In this document: positions 40,330-48,284 of the stretch, piece by piece
Layout of the letters: each line of letters begins with the position of its first letter
Numbering within the stretch: position 1 is the first letter of the stretch
Source: Bacillota bacterium
Lineage (GTDB): Bacteria; Bacillota; Clostridia; Christensenellales; Aristaeellaceae
Length of the DNA stretch: 64,000 nt
Reading direction: 5' to 3'
Assembly: GCA_023459275.1 (NCBI GenBank)
Contig: JAEWVC010000107.1
Span: 1-64,000 of the forward strand
Notes under the pieces: model-generated
Databases searched by the model: none
Told to the model about the DNA's origin: nothing
Seen by the model: only the letters and a program-made list of their open reading frames with translations
Translations under genes and position numbers: made by a program

Positions 40330-41577
40330 ATGATGACCGATATCGAAAAGCTGGTAAATCAGGCTCACCGGGAATGCTTTCAAGCATTTGAAGCCTTGGA
40401 GGAAACGGAGCTTGCAAACACAAAGCGCGTTTTAGAGGCGTTTTCAAAGCACCAGGTGGCGTCGCGCCATTTTGCGCCTACCACAGGCTATGGGTACGGA
40501 GATACCGGGCGAGATACCCTGGAAGCTATCTTCGCGGACCTGTTCGGCACGGAGGCGGCCATTGTACGGCCCCATATCGCCTCCGGTACCCATGCACTTT
40601 CGCTGTGCCTGTTTGGGCTGCTGCGGCCGGGAGACCATCTCCTCTCCGCTTCCGGGAAACCCTACGATACGCTGGAGGAGATCATCGGCCTTTCCGGAAA
40701 CGCGCCGGGGTCGCTGAAGGAAATGAACGTTTCCTACAGCCACACGGAACTGGACGGGAGGGGAATGCTGGACCTTAACGCCATCCGGGCGGCCATCCGC
40801 CCCAATACGCGGGTGGTGATGGTCCAGCGCAGCCGCGGCTATGCCTGGCGCGATGCCATCGCGCCGGAAACGCTGGCACCCCTCAAGGAGCTATTGCACC
40901 TGGAGTTTCCGAAAGTTTTGCTGATGGTGGATAACTGCTACGGGGAATTTGTACAGGCCTCCGAGCCCAGCCATCATGGCGCGGATGTTGTGGCGGGCAG
41001 CCTGATCAAAAATCCCGGCGGAGGACTGGCGCCCACCGGGGGGTATATCGCAGGGACCCGGCAGGCCATTGACCGCATTGCCGCACGCCTCACCGCGCCG
41101 GGGATCGGGCTGGAGGTGGGCTCCTATGCAGGAAGCTACCAGCCATTTTATCAGGGGCTTTTCCTGGCGCCCCACACGGTGGCGCAGGCGCTGAAGACGG
41201 CCATCCTTGCCGCCCGCACCTTTGAGCTGCTGGGCATGAAGACCACGCCTTCCGCCTTTGCGCCGCGCTATGACATCATACAGGCCATTGAGATGGGGAG
41301 CCCGGAGCGCCTGGTGGCCTTCTGCCAGGGGATCCAGGCGGCATCCCCCGTAGACAGCATGGCGGTGCCGGAACCCTGGGATATGCCCGGGTATCAAAAC
41401 CAGGTGATCATGGCCGCGGGAACGTTTGTATCCGGCGCGTCTATCGAACTGAGCGCAGACGCGCCCATGCGGGCGCCATATATCGCCTACCTGCAGGGCG
41501 GGCTTACCTACAGCCACGGCAGGACAGCCCTGACGAAGGCTCTCATGCACATGCGGCGCATGGGGTGCCTGAATTAG
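40330..41577 (+). CDS. YnbB-type PLP enzyme (methionine gamma-lyase family, aluminium-resistance protein)
   Basis: A 415-residue fold-type I PLP enzyme. It begins with a helical segment (VNQAHRECFQAFEALEE), then HFAPTTGYGYGDTGRDTLE and the DNCYGEFVQASEPSHHGAD region; the probable PLP lysine is in GSLIKNPGGGLAPTGGYIAG near residue 223. The family is usually found downstream of miaA/hfq and before glnR or lexA in Firmicutes. Its substrate is not established; cystathionine- or methionine-type lyase activity is assumed from fold. The start is at one of two consecutive ATGs (40330 or 40333). Confidence 0.85.
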   Translation: MMTDIEKLVNQAHRECFQAFEALEETELANTKRVLEAFSKHQVASRHFAPTTGYGYGDTGRDTLEAIFADLFGTEAAIVRPHIASGTHALSLCLFGLLRPGDHLLSASGKPYDTLEEIIGLSGNAPGSLKEMNVSYSHTELDGRGMLDLNAIRAAIRPNTRVVMVQRSRGYAWRDAIAPETLAPLKELLHLEFPKVLLMVDNCYGEFVQASEPSHHGADVVAGSLIKNPGGGLAPTGGYIAGTRQAIDRIAARLTAPGIGLEVGSYAGSYQPFYQGLFLAPHTVAQALKTAILAARTFELLGMKTTPSAFAPRYDIIQAIEMGSPERLVAFCQGIQAASPVDSMAVPEPWDMPGYQNQVIMAAGTFVSGASIELSADAPMRAPYIAYLQGGLTYSHGRTALTKALMHMRRMGCLN

Positions 41578-41638
41578 CGCCTTCCTTTCATGTTTACCCT
41601 TGCTCCCTGCATATACTTGGCAGAAGGGAGGAAGGGCC

Positions 41639-42349
41639 ATGCCAGATCAAACCTTTCCCAAGGCCCAGGTCAAGCCGATGCGGGTGGTGCGGCGCACGCC
41701 GCCAAACGGGCCGGACGCCCCGCCGCCCAAACAGCCTGAAAAATCGGATATCCAGTGGGTGAAGCCTGGCAGGAAAAGCTTCGCGGACCGGCTGACGCGC
41801 AATGTCGCCATGGCCGCGGCCATCCTGCTGTGCGTTGTGGCTTTGCGCAGCGCTGCTTTCCCGGCGGCCCAGGATGTATTTTCCGCCGTAAAGGACAGTG
41901 TGACGCTGGACCTGGATGAAACGCTTGGCAAACTGACCTTTGTCAGCACCCTTTTGCCGGAGGCCGCCCTTGTTTTTCTTGATAGCAGCGAAACAATGCA
42001 GGTTTTTGCGCCGGTGAAGGGGGATGTGGTGCATGCCTGGCGGGAGGCGGAGCCGTATATCGGGCTGCTGGGCGTTTCCCAGGATGTGCGCGCCGCCGCG
42101 GAAGGCGACGTGATGAACGTTGCCCATGGGGACAACGAGGAGCGCATCCTGCGTATCCGCCATGACAACGGGCTGGAGACGATGTATGGCAACCTGGCGG
42201 AAAGCTATGTGTCGGAAGGGGACCATGTGTATGCCGGCGACATTTTGGGGGTTACGCAAAATGATCAGCCGGTCTATTTTGAATTGCGCAAGAACGGCCG
42301 GTCTATTGACCCCACCTCCTATCTGCGGGAAGTGGTGACCGTTCCGTGA
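41639..42349 (+). CDS. M23 peptidase-like membrane protein (SpoIVFA-like)
   Basis: A 236-residue protein with a proline-rich cytosolic N terminus, one transmembrane helix (about 58-75) and a C-terminal M23/LytM-like domain (about 130-236). LytM catalytic motifs are degenerate: HxH and the upstream H-x(n)-D zinc ligands are missing (IRHDNGLETMYGNLAE has the H/Y positions of the fold), so it is probably not a peptidase. In Bacillus, SpoIVFA has this design and holds the protease SpoIVFB. The next gene encodes a SpoIVFB-like protease and overlaps by four bases, which supports that pairing. Confidence 0.75.
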   Translation: MPDQTFPKAQVKPMRVVRRTPPNGPDAPPPKQPEKSDIQWVKPGRKSFADRLTRNVAMAAAILLCVVALRSAAFPAAQDVFSAVKDSVTLDLDETLGKLTFVSTLLPEAALVFLDSSETMQVFAPVKGDVVHAWREAEPYIGLLGVSQDVRAAAEGDVMNVAHGDNEERILRIRHDNGLETMYGNLAESYVSEGDHVYAGDILGVTQNDQPVYFELRKNGRSIDPTSYLREVVTVP

Positions 42350-43227
42350 GAGCGCTGGAAATCAACCATACCCGCATCAGAATTCATCCGCTGGCACTTT
42401 TGACCGCCCTGGGGTTTATCGGGTTGGGGCAGGGGCTGTCGGTGCTGACGGCGCTGCTGGCCCTGTCGCTGCACGAACTGGCCCACGTGCTGGCCGCAAA
42501 GGCTTTCAGGATTCCTGTGCCTGAGGTGGAGATCACGCCTTTCGGCGGTGTTGCCCGCATGGAGGACATAAATCAGGCAACGCCTTTTCAGCAGTTTATG
42601 GTGGCGGCGGCAGGCCCGGCCATGAGCTGGCTTTGCTGCCTTGTGTGCGCGGGTTTGCTGCAGTTGGGCTGGATGACGTACCCGCAGTTGGAGAGCTTCC
42701 TGCGCTGGAGCCTGCTGCTGCTCTGCTTCAACCTGCTGCCTGTGCTGCCCCTGGACGGCGGAAGAATGCTGCAGGCTATTTTAACGCCCATGACCGGCTG
42801 GGAGAAGGCCATGCGCATCCTCTCCACCGCCGGGATCATCACGGGGCTTCTGATGAACGGCCTGGCCGTGTGGGGCGCCATCCACGGCGTGGCGAACCTT
42901 TCGCTGGTTTTTGCCGGCTGCTATCTGATGTACGCCGCCAATATCTCCCGTACCAGATCAGCCGCACAGTGCATCCATTTTGTCATATCCAAAAAAATGA
43001 AGCTGGAACGGGAAAAAACGCTTCAGGTGGAATGGCTGGGGGCTTTGGGCACGCTGCGGGTGCGGGAGCTTTTCCGCAGGCTGTCGCCGGGCAAGTACCA
43101 CCGGGTGGTGGTGCTCCACGAGGACGGCTTGCGGAGCATGGGGGAGTTGGATGACGGGATCCTGGTGAACGCCCTGCTGGATACACCGGAGGAGACGCTG
43201 CAAAACCTGCTGACACCCAAAAAATGA
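42346..43227 (+). CDS. spoIVFB: Site-2 protease family protein (SpoIVFB-like)
   Basis: A 293-residue intramembrane zinc metalloprotease with five to six helices and a C-terminal CBS-like cytosolic domain (from about 215). The zinc motif H-E-x-x-H is HELAH near 44-48, and the third ligand is in NLLPVLPLDGGRML near 128-141. This is the layout of SpoIVFB, which cleaves pro-sigma-K during sporulation in the mother cell. The GTG start overlaps the stop of the SpoIVFA-like gene (GTGA). Other roles (for example cleavage of anti-sigma factors) cannot be excluded. Confidence 0.8.
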   Translation: MRALEINHTRIRIHPLALLTALGFIGLGQGLSVLTALLALSLHELAHVLAAKAFRIPVPEVEITPFGGVARMEDINQATPFQQFMVAAAGPAMSWLCCLVCAGLLQLGWMTYPQLESFLRWSLLLLCFNLLPVLPLDGGRMLQAILTPMTGWEKAMRILSTAGIITGLLMNGLAVWGAIHGVANLSLVFAGCYLMYAANISRTRSAAQCIHFVISKKMKLEREKTLQVEWLGALGTLRVRELFRRLSPGKYHRVVVLHEDGLRSMGELDDGILVNALLDTPEETLQNLLTPKK

Positions 43228-43235
43228 GCACACAA

Positions 43236-43276
43236 AAAGAACGGACAGCGCATAATGCGTTGCCCGTTCTCTTTTC
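43236..43276. terminator. Bidirectional terminator between spoIVFB-like gene and tRNA-Trp
   Basis: AGAACGG (43238-43244) pairs with CCGTTCT (43264-43270), with a further inner hairpin at GCGCA/TGCGT. There are A runs to the left and T runs to the right, so it can stop transcription from both sides. The tRNA 3' end is directly adjacent. Confidence 0.7.
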
Positions 43277-43350
43277 TGGCAGGGGCAGAAGGATTCGAAC
43301 CCTCAACAAAGGTTTTGGAGACCCACGTGTTACCATTACACCATGCCCCT
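43277..43350 (-). tRNA. tRNA-Trp (anticodon CCA)
   Basis: The minus strand reads a 74-base tRNA with acceptor arms AGGGGCA/TGCCCCT, discriminator G and an encoded 3' CCA (43279-43277). The anticodon loop is CTCCAAA with CCA at 43318-43316, and the T arm contains GGTTCGAATCC. The first anticodon-stem pair is weak (T-T). It has a perfect promoter and a terminator. Confidence 0.93.
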
Positions 43351-43368
43351 AGACACGGAACGAGAATT

Positions 43369-43397
43369 ATTATACCTGGGACAGCATTCGCTGTCAA
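43369..43397 (-). promoter_or_regulatory. Consensus promoter of tRNA-Trp
   Basis: On the minus strand TTGACA (43397-43392) and TATAAT (43374-43369) are spaced by 17 bases, ending 18 bases before the mature tRNA 5' end. Confidence 0.85.
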
Positions 43398-43429
43398 GCT
43401 GGAATTTGCGCGGTTTCCCGAAAAGAATC

Positions 43430-43458
43430 TGGAAAACGTTTCTTTGTCATGGTATAAT
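43430..43458 (+). promoter_or_regulatory. Promoter of proC
   Basis: TGGAAA (43430-43435), 17 bases, and TATAAT (43453-43458). It is divergent from the tRNA-Trp promoter, with the -35 boxes about 33 bases apart. Confidence 0.65.
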
Positions 43459-43484
43459 CAGTAGCGTTGGAAGGGGGCATATGG

Positions 43485-44288
43485 ATGAAGCTGGGCTTTC
43501 TTGGCGCTGGGAACATGGCCGGTGCCATCATACAGGGGCTGTTGTCGAAAAACGCCGTACAAGGCGCGGATATCATGATCTCCAGGCGCGACGCCGCAAA
43601 GCGGGCAAAACTGGCCGCAGAATGGGGCGTGCTGGAGGCAAAGGATAATATTGAGCTTGTAACCTCCTGCGATGTGGTGATATTGGCTGTCAAGCCTTAT
43701 TTTCTCCGGAAGGTGATTGAAGAAATCAAGGATTCCATCGGGGACAGGCAGGTGGTTTCCATCGCGGCGGGCTGGTCTTTTGCCGCTTTGCAAGAGGCCT
43801 TTTTGCCCGCAAAACCGCCTATATTGCGGCTGTCCGTCAATACGCCGGTGCTGACCGGGGAAGGCACGACAGTGCTGTGCGAGGAAACATCGTTTTCTCC
43901 GGAAGGAATGAAATGGGCGGAAGAGGTGTTTGCGGCGCTGGGGACTGTGCGCACGTTGCCGGAAAGGCTTCTTAATGCCGTAGTGGCCGTAAGCGGCAGC
44001 GGGGTTGCGTATGTCTATGCCTTCATTGAGGCCATGGGGGATGGGGCTGTGCGCCTTGGCCTGCCCAGGGACGCGGCCTATGAAATGGCGGCCCAGACCA
44101 TGATCGGAGCAGGAAAAATGCTGCTTGCTACGGGCAGCCATCCGGGGGCGCTGAAGGACGCCGTCTGCTCTCCGGCGGGCTCCACCATAGAGGCCATTTA
44201 CGAGCTGGAAAAACATGGATTCCGCGGAACGGTGATGGCCGCCATGGATGCCTGTGCCGAAAAGCTTATCAAAATGTCCTCCAATTGA
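43485..44288 (+). CDS. proC: Pyrroline-5-carboxylate reductase
   Basis: A 267-residue enzyme catalysing the last step of proline synthesis, reducing pyrroline-5-carboxylate with NAD(P)H. The dinucleotide loop is GFLGAGNMAGAII near residues 4-16; VILAVKPYFLRKVIEEI near 68-84 and the C-terminal SPAGSTIEAIYELEKHGFRG are typical. The ATG at 43485 follows GGAAGGGGG. RNase HI follows after 21 bases and may be cotranscribed. Confidence 0.95.
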   Translation: MKLGFLGAGNMAGAIIQGLLSKNAVQGADIMISRRDAAKRAKLAAEWGVLEAKDNIELVTSCDVVILAVKPYFLRKVIEEIKDSIGDRQVVSIAAGWSFAALQEAFLPAKPPILRLSVNTPVLTGEGTTVLCEETSFSPEGMKWAEEVFAALGTVRTLPERLLNAVVAVSGSGVAYVYAFIEAMGDGAVRLGLPRDAAYEMAAQTMIGAGKMLLATGSHPGALKDAVCSPAGSTIEAIYELEKHGFRGTVMAAMDACAEKLIKMSSN

Positions 44289-44309
44289 CAAAAGAGGAGT
44301 TTACTTCGC

Positions 44310-44837
44310 ATGCAGAATCCTTCTACGCCGCTCAAACAGGTTCAGATTTATACGGACGGCGCTTGTTCCGGCAATCCCGGCCCGGGGGGATGGGCCGCCA
44401 TTTTATGCTTCGGGGAGCACCGCAAGGAAGTTGCCGGCCATATGCCCGGCACCACCAATAACAGGATGGAGCTCTTTGCCGCCATCAGCGGTCTTGGCCT
44501 GCTGAAGATGCCTTGCCGCGTTCAGCTTTTTTCTGACTCCGCGTACCTTGTAAACGCTTTTGAGGAAAAATGGATCGACAGATGGCAGCAAAACGGCTGG
44601 AAGACGGCCGGGGGACAGCCGGTGGAGAATCAAGACCTATGGAGGCTTTTGCTGCAACAGATGAAGAAGCATCAAATCACATTCCATAAGGTGAAGGGGC
44701 ATTCCGACCATCCAGAAAACAACCGCTGCGATGAGTTGGCCCGGGAGCAAATACTGGAATATCTTCGCATCAACGGCCAGAAGCCGCAGGAAACGCCAGA
44801 TCCAAAGGCGGCCGCACCCAGCCCAGAAAAGAAATGA
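44310..44837 (+). CDS. rnhA: Ribonuclease HI
   Basis: A 175-residue RNase H that removes the RNA strand of RNA-DNA hybrids. The acidic active site is visible: YTDGACSGNPGPGGW (first Asp), NNRMELFAAI (Glu), FSDSAYLVNAF (second Asp) and HSDHPENNRCDELAR (last Asp with its His). The basic-protrusion segment WQQNGWKTAGG is present. The C-terminal 25 residues are a Pro/Ala/Lys-rich tail without family similarity. It probably shares a transcript with proC. Confidence 0.95.
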   Translation: MQNPSTPLKQVQIYTDGACSGNPGPGGWAAILCFGEHRKEVAGHMPGTTNNRMELFAAISGLGLLKMPCRVQLFSDSAYLVNAFEEKWIDRWQQNGWKTAGGQPVENQDLWRLLLQQMKKHQITFHKVKGHSDHPENNRCDELAREQILEYLRINGQKPQETPDPKAAAPSPEKK

Positions 44838-44879
44838 TGCCCGGGGGAGGGGCTGATTCTATTTATAGAAATCCATATA

Positions 44880-44911
44880 ACTATTCGCGAAAGGATACTT
44901 TTACGAATAGT
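44880..44911. promoter_or_regulatory. Imperfect palindrome next to the recombinase promoter (candidate operator)
   Basis: The arms 44880-44893 and 44898-44911 match at 12 of 14 positions around a GATA centre, with outer ACTATTCG/CGAATAGT perfect. It ends one base before the -35 box, the place for a regulator or for a recombinase-binding site. No known consensus was recognised. Confidence 0.55.
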
Positions 44912-44912
44912 A

Positions 44913-44941
44913 TTGACAAAAAAACCAAGTTCTGCTATCCT
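44913..44941 (+). promoter_or_regulatory. Promoter of the recombinase gene and its leader
   Basis: TTGACA (44913-44918), 17 bases, and TATCCT (44936-44941). The transcript would start near 44948 and carry a 235-base leader. Confidence 0.7.
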
Positions 44942-44947
44942 TTTATC

Positions 44948-45181
44948 CAAGGAACGGTTTGCCAGGCGGCTAACCGCCCCCTGGATATTTTTCTGGGCAG
45001 GATGCGGCGAGCCTTCGTATGGTCCGCAAACCACGCATCCTACGGAAGTCTTCGGCAGCTTCTGCCGGTTTCCCGCAAGGCTTTCAAAAGGCAATGCGCG
45101 CCAGCGCCATCCTAAGCGGTTTTCATCTGGCCTGACAAGGAAATCCCCTTACGCCGCAGCAAAAAGAGCCGTCTTAGGAAG
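44948..45181 (+). ncRNA. Candidate structured leader RNA upstream of the tyrosine recombinase
   Basis: Several perfect stems occur within 235 bases: GGCGG/CCGCC (44965-44969 with 44974-44978) followed by ATATTTTT, which looks like an attenuator; an 8-bp stem AGGATGCG/CGCATCCT (44999-45006 with 45034-45041); CGGCAG/CTGCCG (45053-45058 with 45062-45067); and CCTAAGCGG with CCGTCTTAGG (45111-45119 with 45169-45178). The last stem covers the only ribosome site (AGGAAGG) of the recombinase gene. I do not recognise a known riboswitch, T-box, 6S or SRP RNA motif. It may be a regulatory leader or an independent RNA. Confidence 0.4.
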
Positions 45182-46312
45182 GTGATTTTTACGGAATCAG
45201 CTTATCAAAAGAATGTGCAGGAAAAGCGTACCGAACAAATCCGTCAGGTCGCCAAGGAACTCCCCAAGGCTTGCGGAGACTTTCTGCGCGCCATCAGTAC
45301 CACCACAAGCACGCTGACCAGGCTGGCCTATGCCTATGACCTGCGTATCTTTTTTACTTTTTTGACCATGGAGCTCCCGCAGTTTTCCAGTATGGATGCG
45401 ATTTATATGCAGGATGGAGATATAGAAAATATTACCAGGAAAAATTTAGAGCAATATGTCGAATATTTAACAATGTATTATAAGAATCTGGAAGGTGAGG
45501 ATAAGGCGGTCCTTGCTTCAAAGCCCATTACCAATCATGAGCTGGGCATTACCCGCAAGCTTTCCACGCTGCGCTCCTTTTTTGAATATCTTTTCTCAGG
45601 AGGCCGCATCGCCTCCAATGTGGCGACCCTGGTTCCCCTGCCCAAGCTGCATCAGAAGCCCATCCTGCGCCTGGAGAAAAGCGAGATCGAAACCATGCTC
45701 TCCGCTGTTAAGAGCGGCGATAAACTGTCGCCGCGCCAGCAGAAGTATCAGGCGCTGACCCGCAGCCGGGATTACGCCATGCTCTGCCTTTTCCTGGGCA
45801 CCGGCATCCGTGTCAGCGAGTGTGTGGGCATCAACCTGGAAGATATCGATTTCTCCCAGAACGCATTTCTGGTGACGCGCAAGGGCGGAAACCAGGTAAT
45901 GCTGTATTTCCCCCAGGAGGTGGCAGACGCGCTGCTGGATTATATAGAGGAGAGAAATGAAATCGTTCCTTTGAAGGGGCATGAAGAAGCGCTGTTTTTA
46001 TCCCTGCAAAAGCGTAGGATCACCCAGCGGGCGGTGCAGAATTTGGTCAAGAAATATGCCTTGCTGGCCGCGCCGCTGAAGAAAAGGATCAGCCCCCACA
46101 AGCTGCGAAGCACATTCGGTACGAATCTTTACCATGAAACGGGAGACATTTATCTGGTGGCGGATGTGTTGGGCCATGCGGATGTCAATACCACCAGAAG
46201 GCATTATGCCGCCATGACGGAAGCCAGGCGAAAAGAAGCAGCCCACTATGTGCATCTGCCCAAAAAACAAGAAAACGAAAGCGAAAAAGCTTTGAAAGAG
46301 AAGGAAGAATGA
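45182..46312 (+). CDS. Tyrosine recombinase (XerC/XerD-type integrase)
   Basis: A 376-residue site-specific tyrosine recombinase. An N-terminal SAM-like core-binding domain (about 30-150) precedes the catalytic domain with GTGIRVSECVGINLEDID (first Arg near 209), VTRKGGN (Lys near 236), SPHKLRSTFGTNL (His and second Arg near 304-307), LGHADVNTTRRHYA (His near 330 and nucleophile Tyr near 340). All six catalytic residues are visible. It is 70 residues longer than typical XerC/D because of an N-terminal extension and a charged tail. It adjoins lexA, not phage genes, so a chromosomal role such as dimer resolution is plausible. The GTG start at 45182 is uncertain: the ribosome site is unusually close. 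Confidence 0.85.
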   Translation: MIFTESAYQKNVQEKRTEQIRQVAKELPKACGDFLRAISTTTSTLTRLAYAYDLRIFFTFLTMELPQFSSMDAIYMQDGDIENITRKNLEQYVEYLTMYYKNLEGEDKAVLASKPITNHELGITRKLSTLRSFFEYLFSGGRIASNVATLVPLPKLHQKPILRLEKSEIETMLSAVKSGDKLSPRQQKYQALTRSRDYAMLCLFLGTGIRVSECVGINLEDIDFSQNAFLVTRKGGNQVMLYFPQEVADALLDYIEERNEIVPLKGHEEALFLSLQKRRITQRAVQNLVKKYALLAAPLKKRISPHKLRSTFGTNLYHETGDIYLVADVLGHADVNTTRRHYAAMTEARRKEAAHYVHLPKKQENESEKALKEKEE

Positions 46313-46332
46313 ATCCCGGCTCAAAAGATTAG

Positions 46333-46346
46333 CGAACAAATGTTTG
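46333..46346. promoter_or_regulatory. LexA (SOS) box of lexA
   Basis: CGAACAAATGTTTG matches the Gram-positive SOS box CGAACRNRYGTTYG at every fixed position. It lies nine bases before the lexA -35 box, so lexA is probably autoregulated. Confidence 0.9.
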
Positions 46347-46354
46347 ATTATTTG

Positions 46355-46383
46355 TTGCAATTGGGTTTCCCCTATGCTATACT
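46355..46383 (+). promoter_or_regulatory. Promoter of lexA
   Basis: TTGCAA (46355-46360) and TATACT (46378-46383) with a 17-base spacer, 34 bases before the ATG. Confidence 0.8.
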
Positions 46384-46416
46384 TTACGCAAGAACACGAA
46401 ATGAGGCGGTGGCTCT

Positions 46417-47025
46417 ATGAAAAAACCGCGTGGCGACAACCAACAAAAAATTCTGGAATTCATCAAGTCAGAGATACAGACAAAGGGCTATCCCCCATCG
46501 GTGCGGGAAATCGGCGACGCGGTGGGGTTGAAATCCACTTCCACCGTCCACGGCCATTTGACCAGGCTGGAAAAGAAAGGGCTGCTCCACAGAAATTCCA
46601 TGAAGCCCAGGGCGATGGAAATATTGGGCGGAGATTTCTATGCCCGCCTGCCCGCCGTTTCCGTACCGCTGGTAGGCCGTGTCACCGCCGGTGTTCCCAT
46701 CCTGGCGGAGGAAAATATAGAAGAAAACCTTGCTTTGCCGGAAAGCATGGTGGGCGAAGGAACTTTCTTCGCGCTGAAGGTAAAGGGAGAAAGCATGCTG
46801 GGTGCCGGGATCATGGACGGCGATTATGTGGTGGTCCGGCAGCAGCCGGACGCCCAAAACGGCGACATCGTCGTGGCCATGATGGACGATTCCGCAACGG
46901 TGAAGCGTTTTTACAAGGAAAACGGCATCTTCCGCCTGCAGCCTGAAAATCCGACCATGAAGCCGATCCTCGTGCCGGAAGTGACGGTCCTGGGGAAAGT
47001 CGTTTCCTTGTTCAGACGGTTTTGA
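46417..47025 (+). CDS. lexA: LexA repressor
   Basis: A 202-residue SOS repressor. The N-terminal winged helix has the recognition region GYPPSVREIGDAVGLKSTST (residues 24-43). The C-terminal S24 peptidase-like domain has the self-cleavage bond A91-G92 in VGRVTAGVPI, the nucleophile S126 in VKGESMLGAGI and the general base K163 in SATVKRF. Cleavage is triggered by RecA filaments after DNA damage. Its box lies just upstream, and a one-mismatch box precedes recN in this window. Confidence 0.96.
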   Translation: MKKPRGDNQQKILEFIKSEIQTKGYPPSVREIGDAVGLKSTSTVHGHLTRLEKKGLLHRNSMKPRAMEILGGDFYARLPAVSVPLVGRVTAGVPILAEENIEENLALPESMVGEGTFFALKVKGESMLGAGIMDGDYVVVRQQPDAQNGDIVVAMMDDSATVKRFYKENGIFRLQPENPTMKPILVPEVTVLGKVVSLFRRF

Positions 47026-47034
47026 GCTGGCATC

Positions 47035-47068
47035 AAAAACCCCCGGAGGCGCGCCTCCGGGGGTTTTT
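47035..47068. terminator. Bidirectional terminator between lexA and rodA
   Basis: A 34-base perfect palindrome with a GC-rich core (CCCCCGGAGGC and its complement) and flanking A and T runs. It terminates lexA from the left and the rodA operon from the right. Confidence 0.9.
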
Positions 47069-47090
47069 TCGTCAAAATAGGGCTCTTATC

Positions 47091-48284
47091 TTAGGACCTG
47101 TGCCATCTGGTGCGAAGCTGCGGCGCGTTGACGGCGGCAGACAAACTGCGGTTCCTGACAACGTTCAAAACGAGGCCGATGCCGGCCATGTTGGTCACCA
47201 TATTGGAACCGCCGTAGCTTAAAAGCGGCAGCGGGATGCCGGCTATGGGCATCAGGCCCAAGGTCATGGCAATGTTCTGGAAAACATGGAAAAGGAACAT
47301 GCTCATCACGCCAATGATGATCATTTTTCCGAATTTGTCCTGGGTGAACCTGGCCAGATACATCATTCGCAGGATCATCAAAAGATAGACAAGCAGGATG
47401 GCACCGCAGCCGATAAAGCCGAAAGCCTCGCCGATGGTGGAAAAGATAAAATCCGTCCAGTCCGCAGGGACATAATTGAGCTGGCTCATGGAGCCCTCCA
47501 CGAACATGCCGATGCCCGACATCCCGCCGCGGCCGATGGCGATTTTCGACTGCATCATCTGATAGGCATCGTTGGAGGAATACATTTCCGGATTGAAAAA
47601 GGCGAGGATGCGCGCAACGCGGTAACTGTCGCTGCCGCTGGCCACGGCCACCCCATAGACGGCAAGCACCAGCACGGCGCCAATGCTGACCATCCCGATA
47701 AGTATTTTAAGCTTGACGCCGCCGAAATAGAGCATGACGCCGAAGATAAAAATCAGCACCATCAGGGATCCCCATTCCGACTGCAAAAGAATGAGGATGG
47801 CAGGGAAAATCAGCAGGGACATGATGCGGACAAAGTCCTTCCAGGTGGACATTGGTTCACTGTCTCTGGAGAGGACTCGGGCCATGACCATGATCAGTCC
47901 CAGTTTGGCAAACTCGGAAGGCTGGATGGTATATCCCCAAACGATGTTCATCCACGCCTTTACGCCTTCCACCTGGGAAGTTACGAGCACCAGAAACAGC
48001 AGGAACAGGCTGATGTAGTAAAAGAAACGGGAAAGCAGCCGGAGGCTTTCATATCTGAAAAAAGTGATAACACCCAGGATGATGGGTGAGATCAGCAAAA
48101 AAATTGCCTGCCTTTGACCATAAAGCGAGCCAACAATATGATTCAGCAATGTTTTTTCCGCATCGGAGTCCACCGGATACGTTGCGATGGTCACCGCCAG
48201 CACACCGAAGATCGCCATCACATAAGTCAGCAGGATCAGCGATATATCCACATGCGCTTTTGCGCGCCTATTCTCGCTCAACAT
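47091..48284 (-). CDS. rodA: Rod shape-determining SEDS protein RodA
   Basis: A SEDS-family peptidoglycan glycosyltransferase with about ten transmembrane helices (397 residues from the chosen start). Landmarks are QRQAIFLLISPIILGV, WGYTIQPSEFAKLGLIMVMA near 118-137, a large extracellular loop with GSMSQLNYVPADWTDFIFSTIGEAFGF near 265-290 (read in parts) and IPLPLLSYGGSNMVTNMAGIGL near 350-371. It elongates glycan strands with PBP2, encoded in the same operon. The second in-frame ATG (48284) fits the AAGGAAG ribosome site better than the first (48290). It overlaps minD and is the last gene of the operon. Confidence 0.92.
   Translation of the reverse strand: MLSENRRAKAHVDISLILLTYVMAIFGVLAVTIATYPVDSDAEKTLLNHIVGSLYGQRQAIFLLISPIILGVITFFRYESLRLLSRFFYYISLFLLFLVLVTSQVEGVKAWMNIVWGYTIQPSEFAKLGLIMVMARVLSRDSEPMSTWKDFVRIMSLLIFPAILILLQSEWGSLMVLIFIFGVMLYFGGVKLKILIGMVSIGAVLVLAVYGVAVASGSDSYRVARILAFFNPEMYSSNDAYQMMQSKIAIGRGGMSGIGMFVEGSMSQLNYVPADWTDFIFSTIGEAFGFIGCGAILLVYLLMILRMMYLARFTQDKFGKMIIIGVMSMFLFHVFQNIAMTLGLMPIAGIPLPLLSYGGSNMVTNMAGIGLVLNVVRNRSLSAAVNAPQLRTRWHRS

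Larger units (their letters stand above)
44838..45181. other. Intergenic region with palindrome, promoter and structured leader
   Basis: This 344-base gap has no convincing gene. It contains a small hairpin after rnhA (TTCTA/TAGAA), a 32-base imperfect palindrome (44880-44911), a strong promoter (44913-44941) and a long leader with several perfect stems ahead of the recombinase gene. Parts are listed separately. Confidence 0.7.

Noticed and set aside
44948..45181. Leader as a T-box, 6S RNA, SRP RNA or known riboswitch
   Set aside because: No T-box GGTGG-type anti-terminator, no SRP apical motif, and no purine, TPP, FMN, cobalamin or lysine core was found. It remains unclassified.
44913..45185. 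90-codon frame through the recombinase leader, ending in a GTGA overlap with the recombinase start
   Set aside because: Its first codon lies in the -35 box of the promoter, it has no ribosome site, and RNA stems explain the sequence better than codons do.
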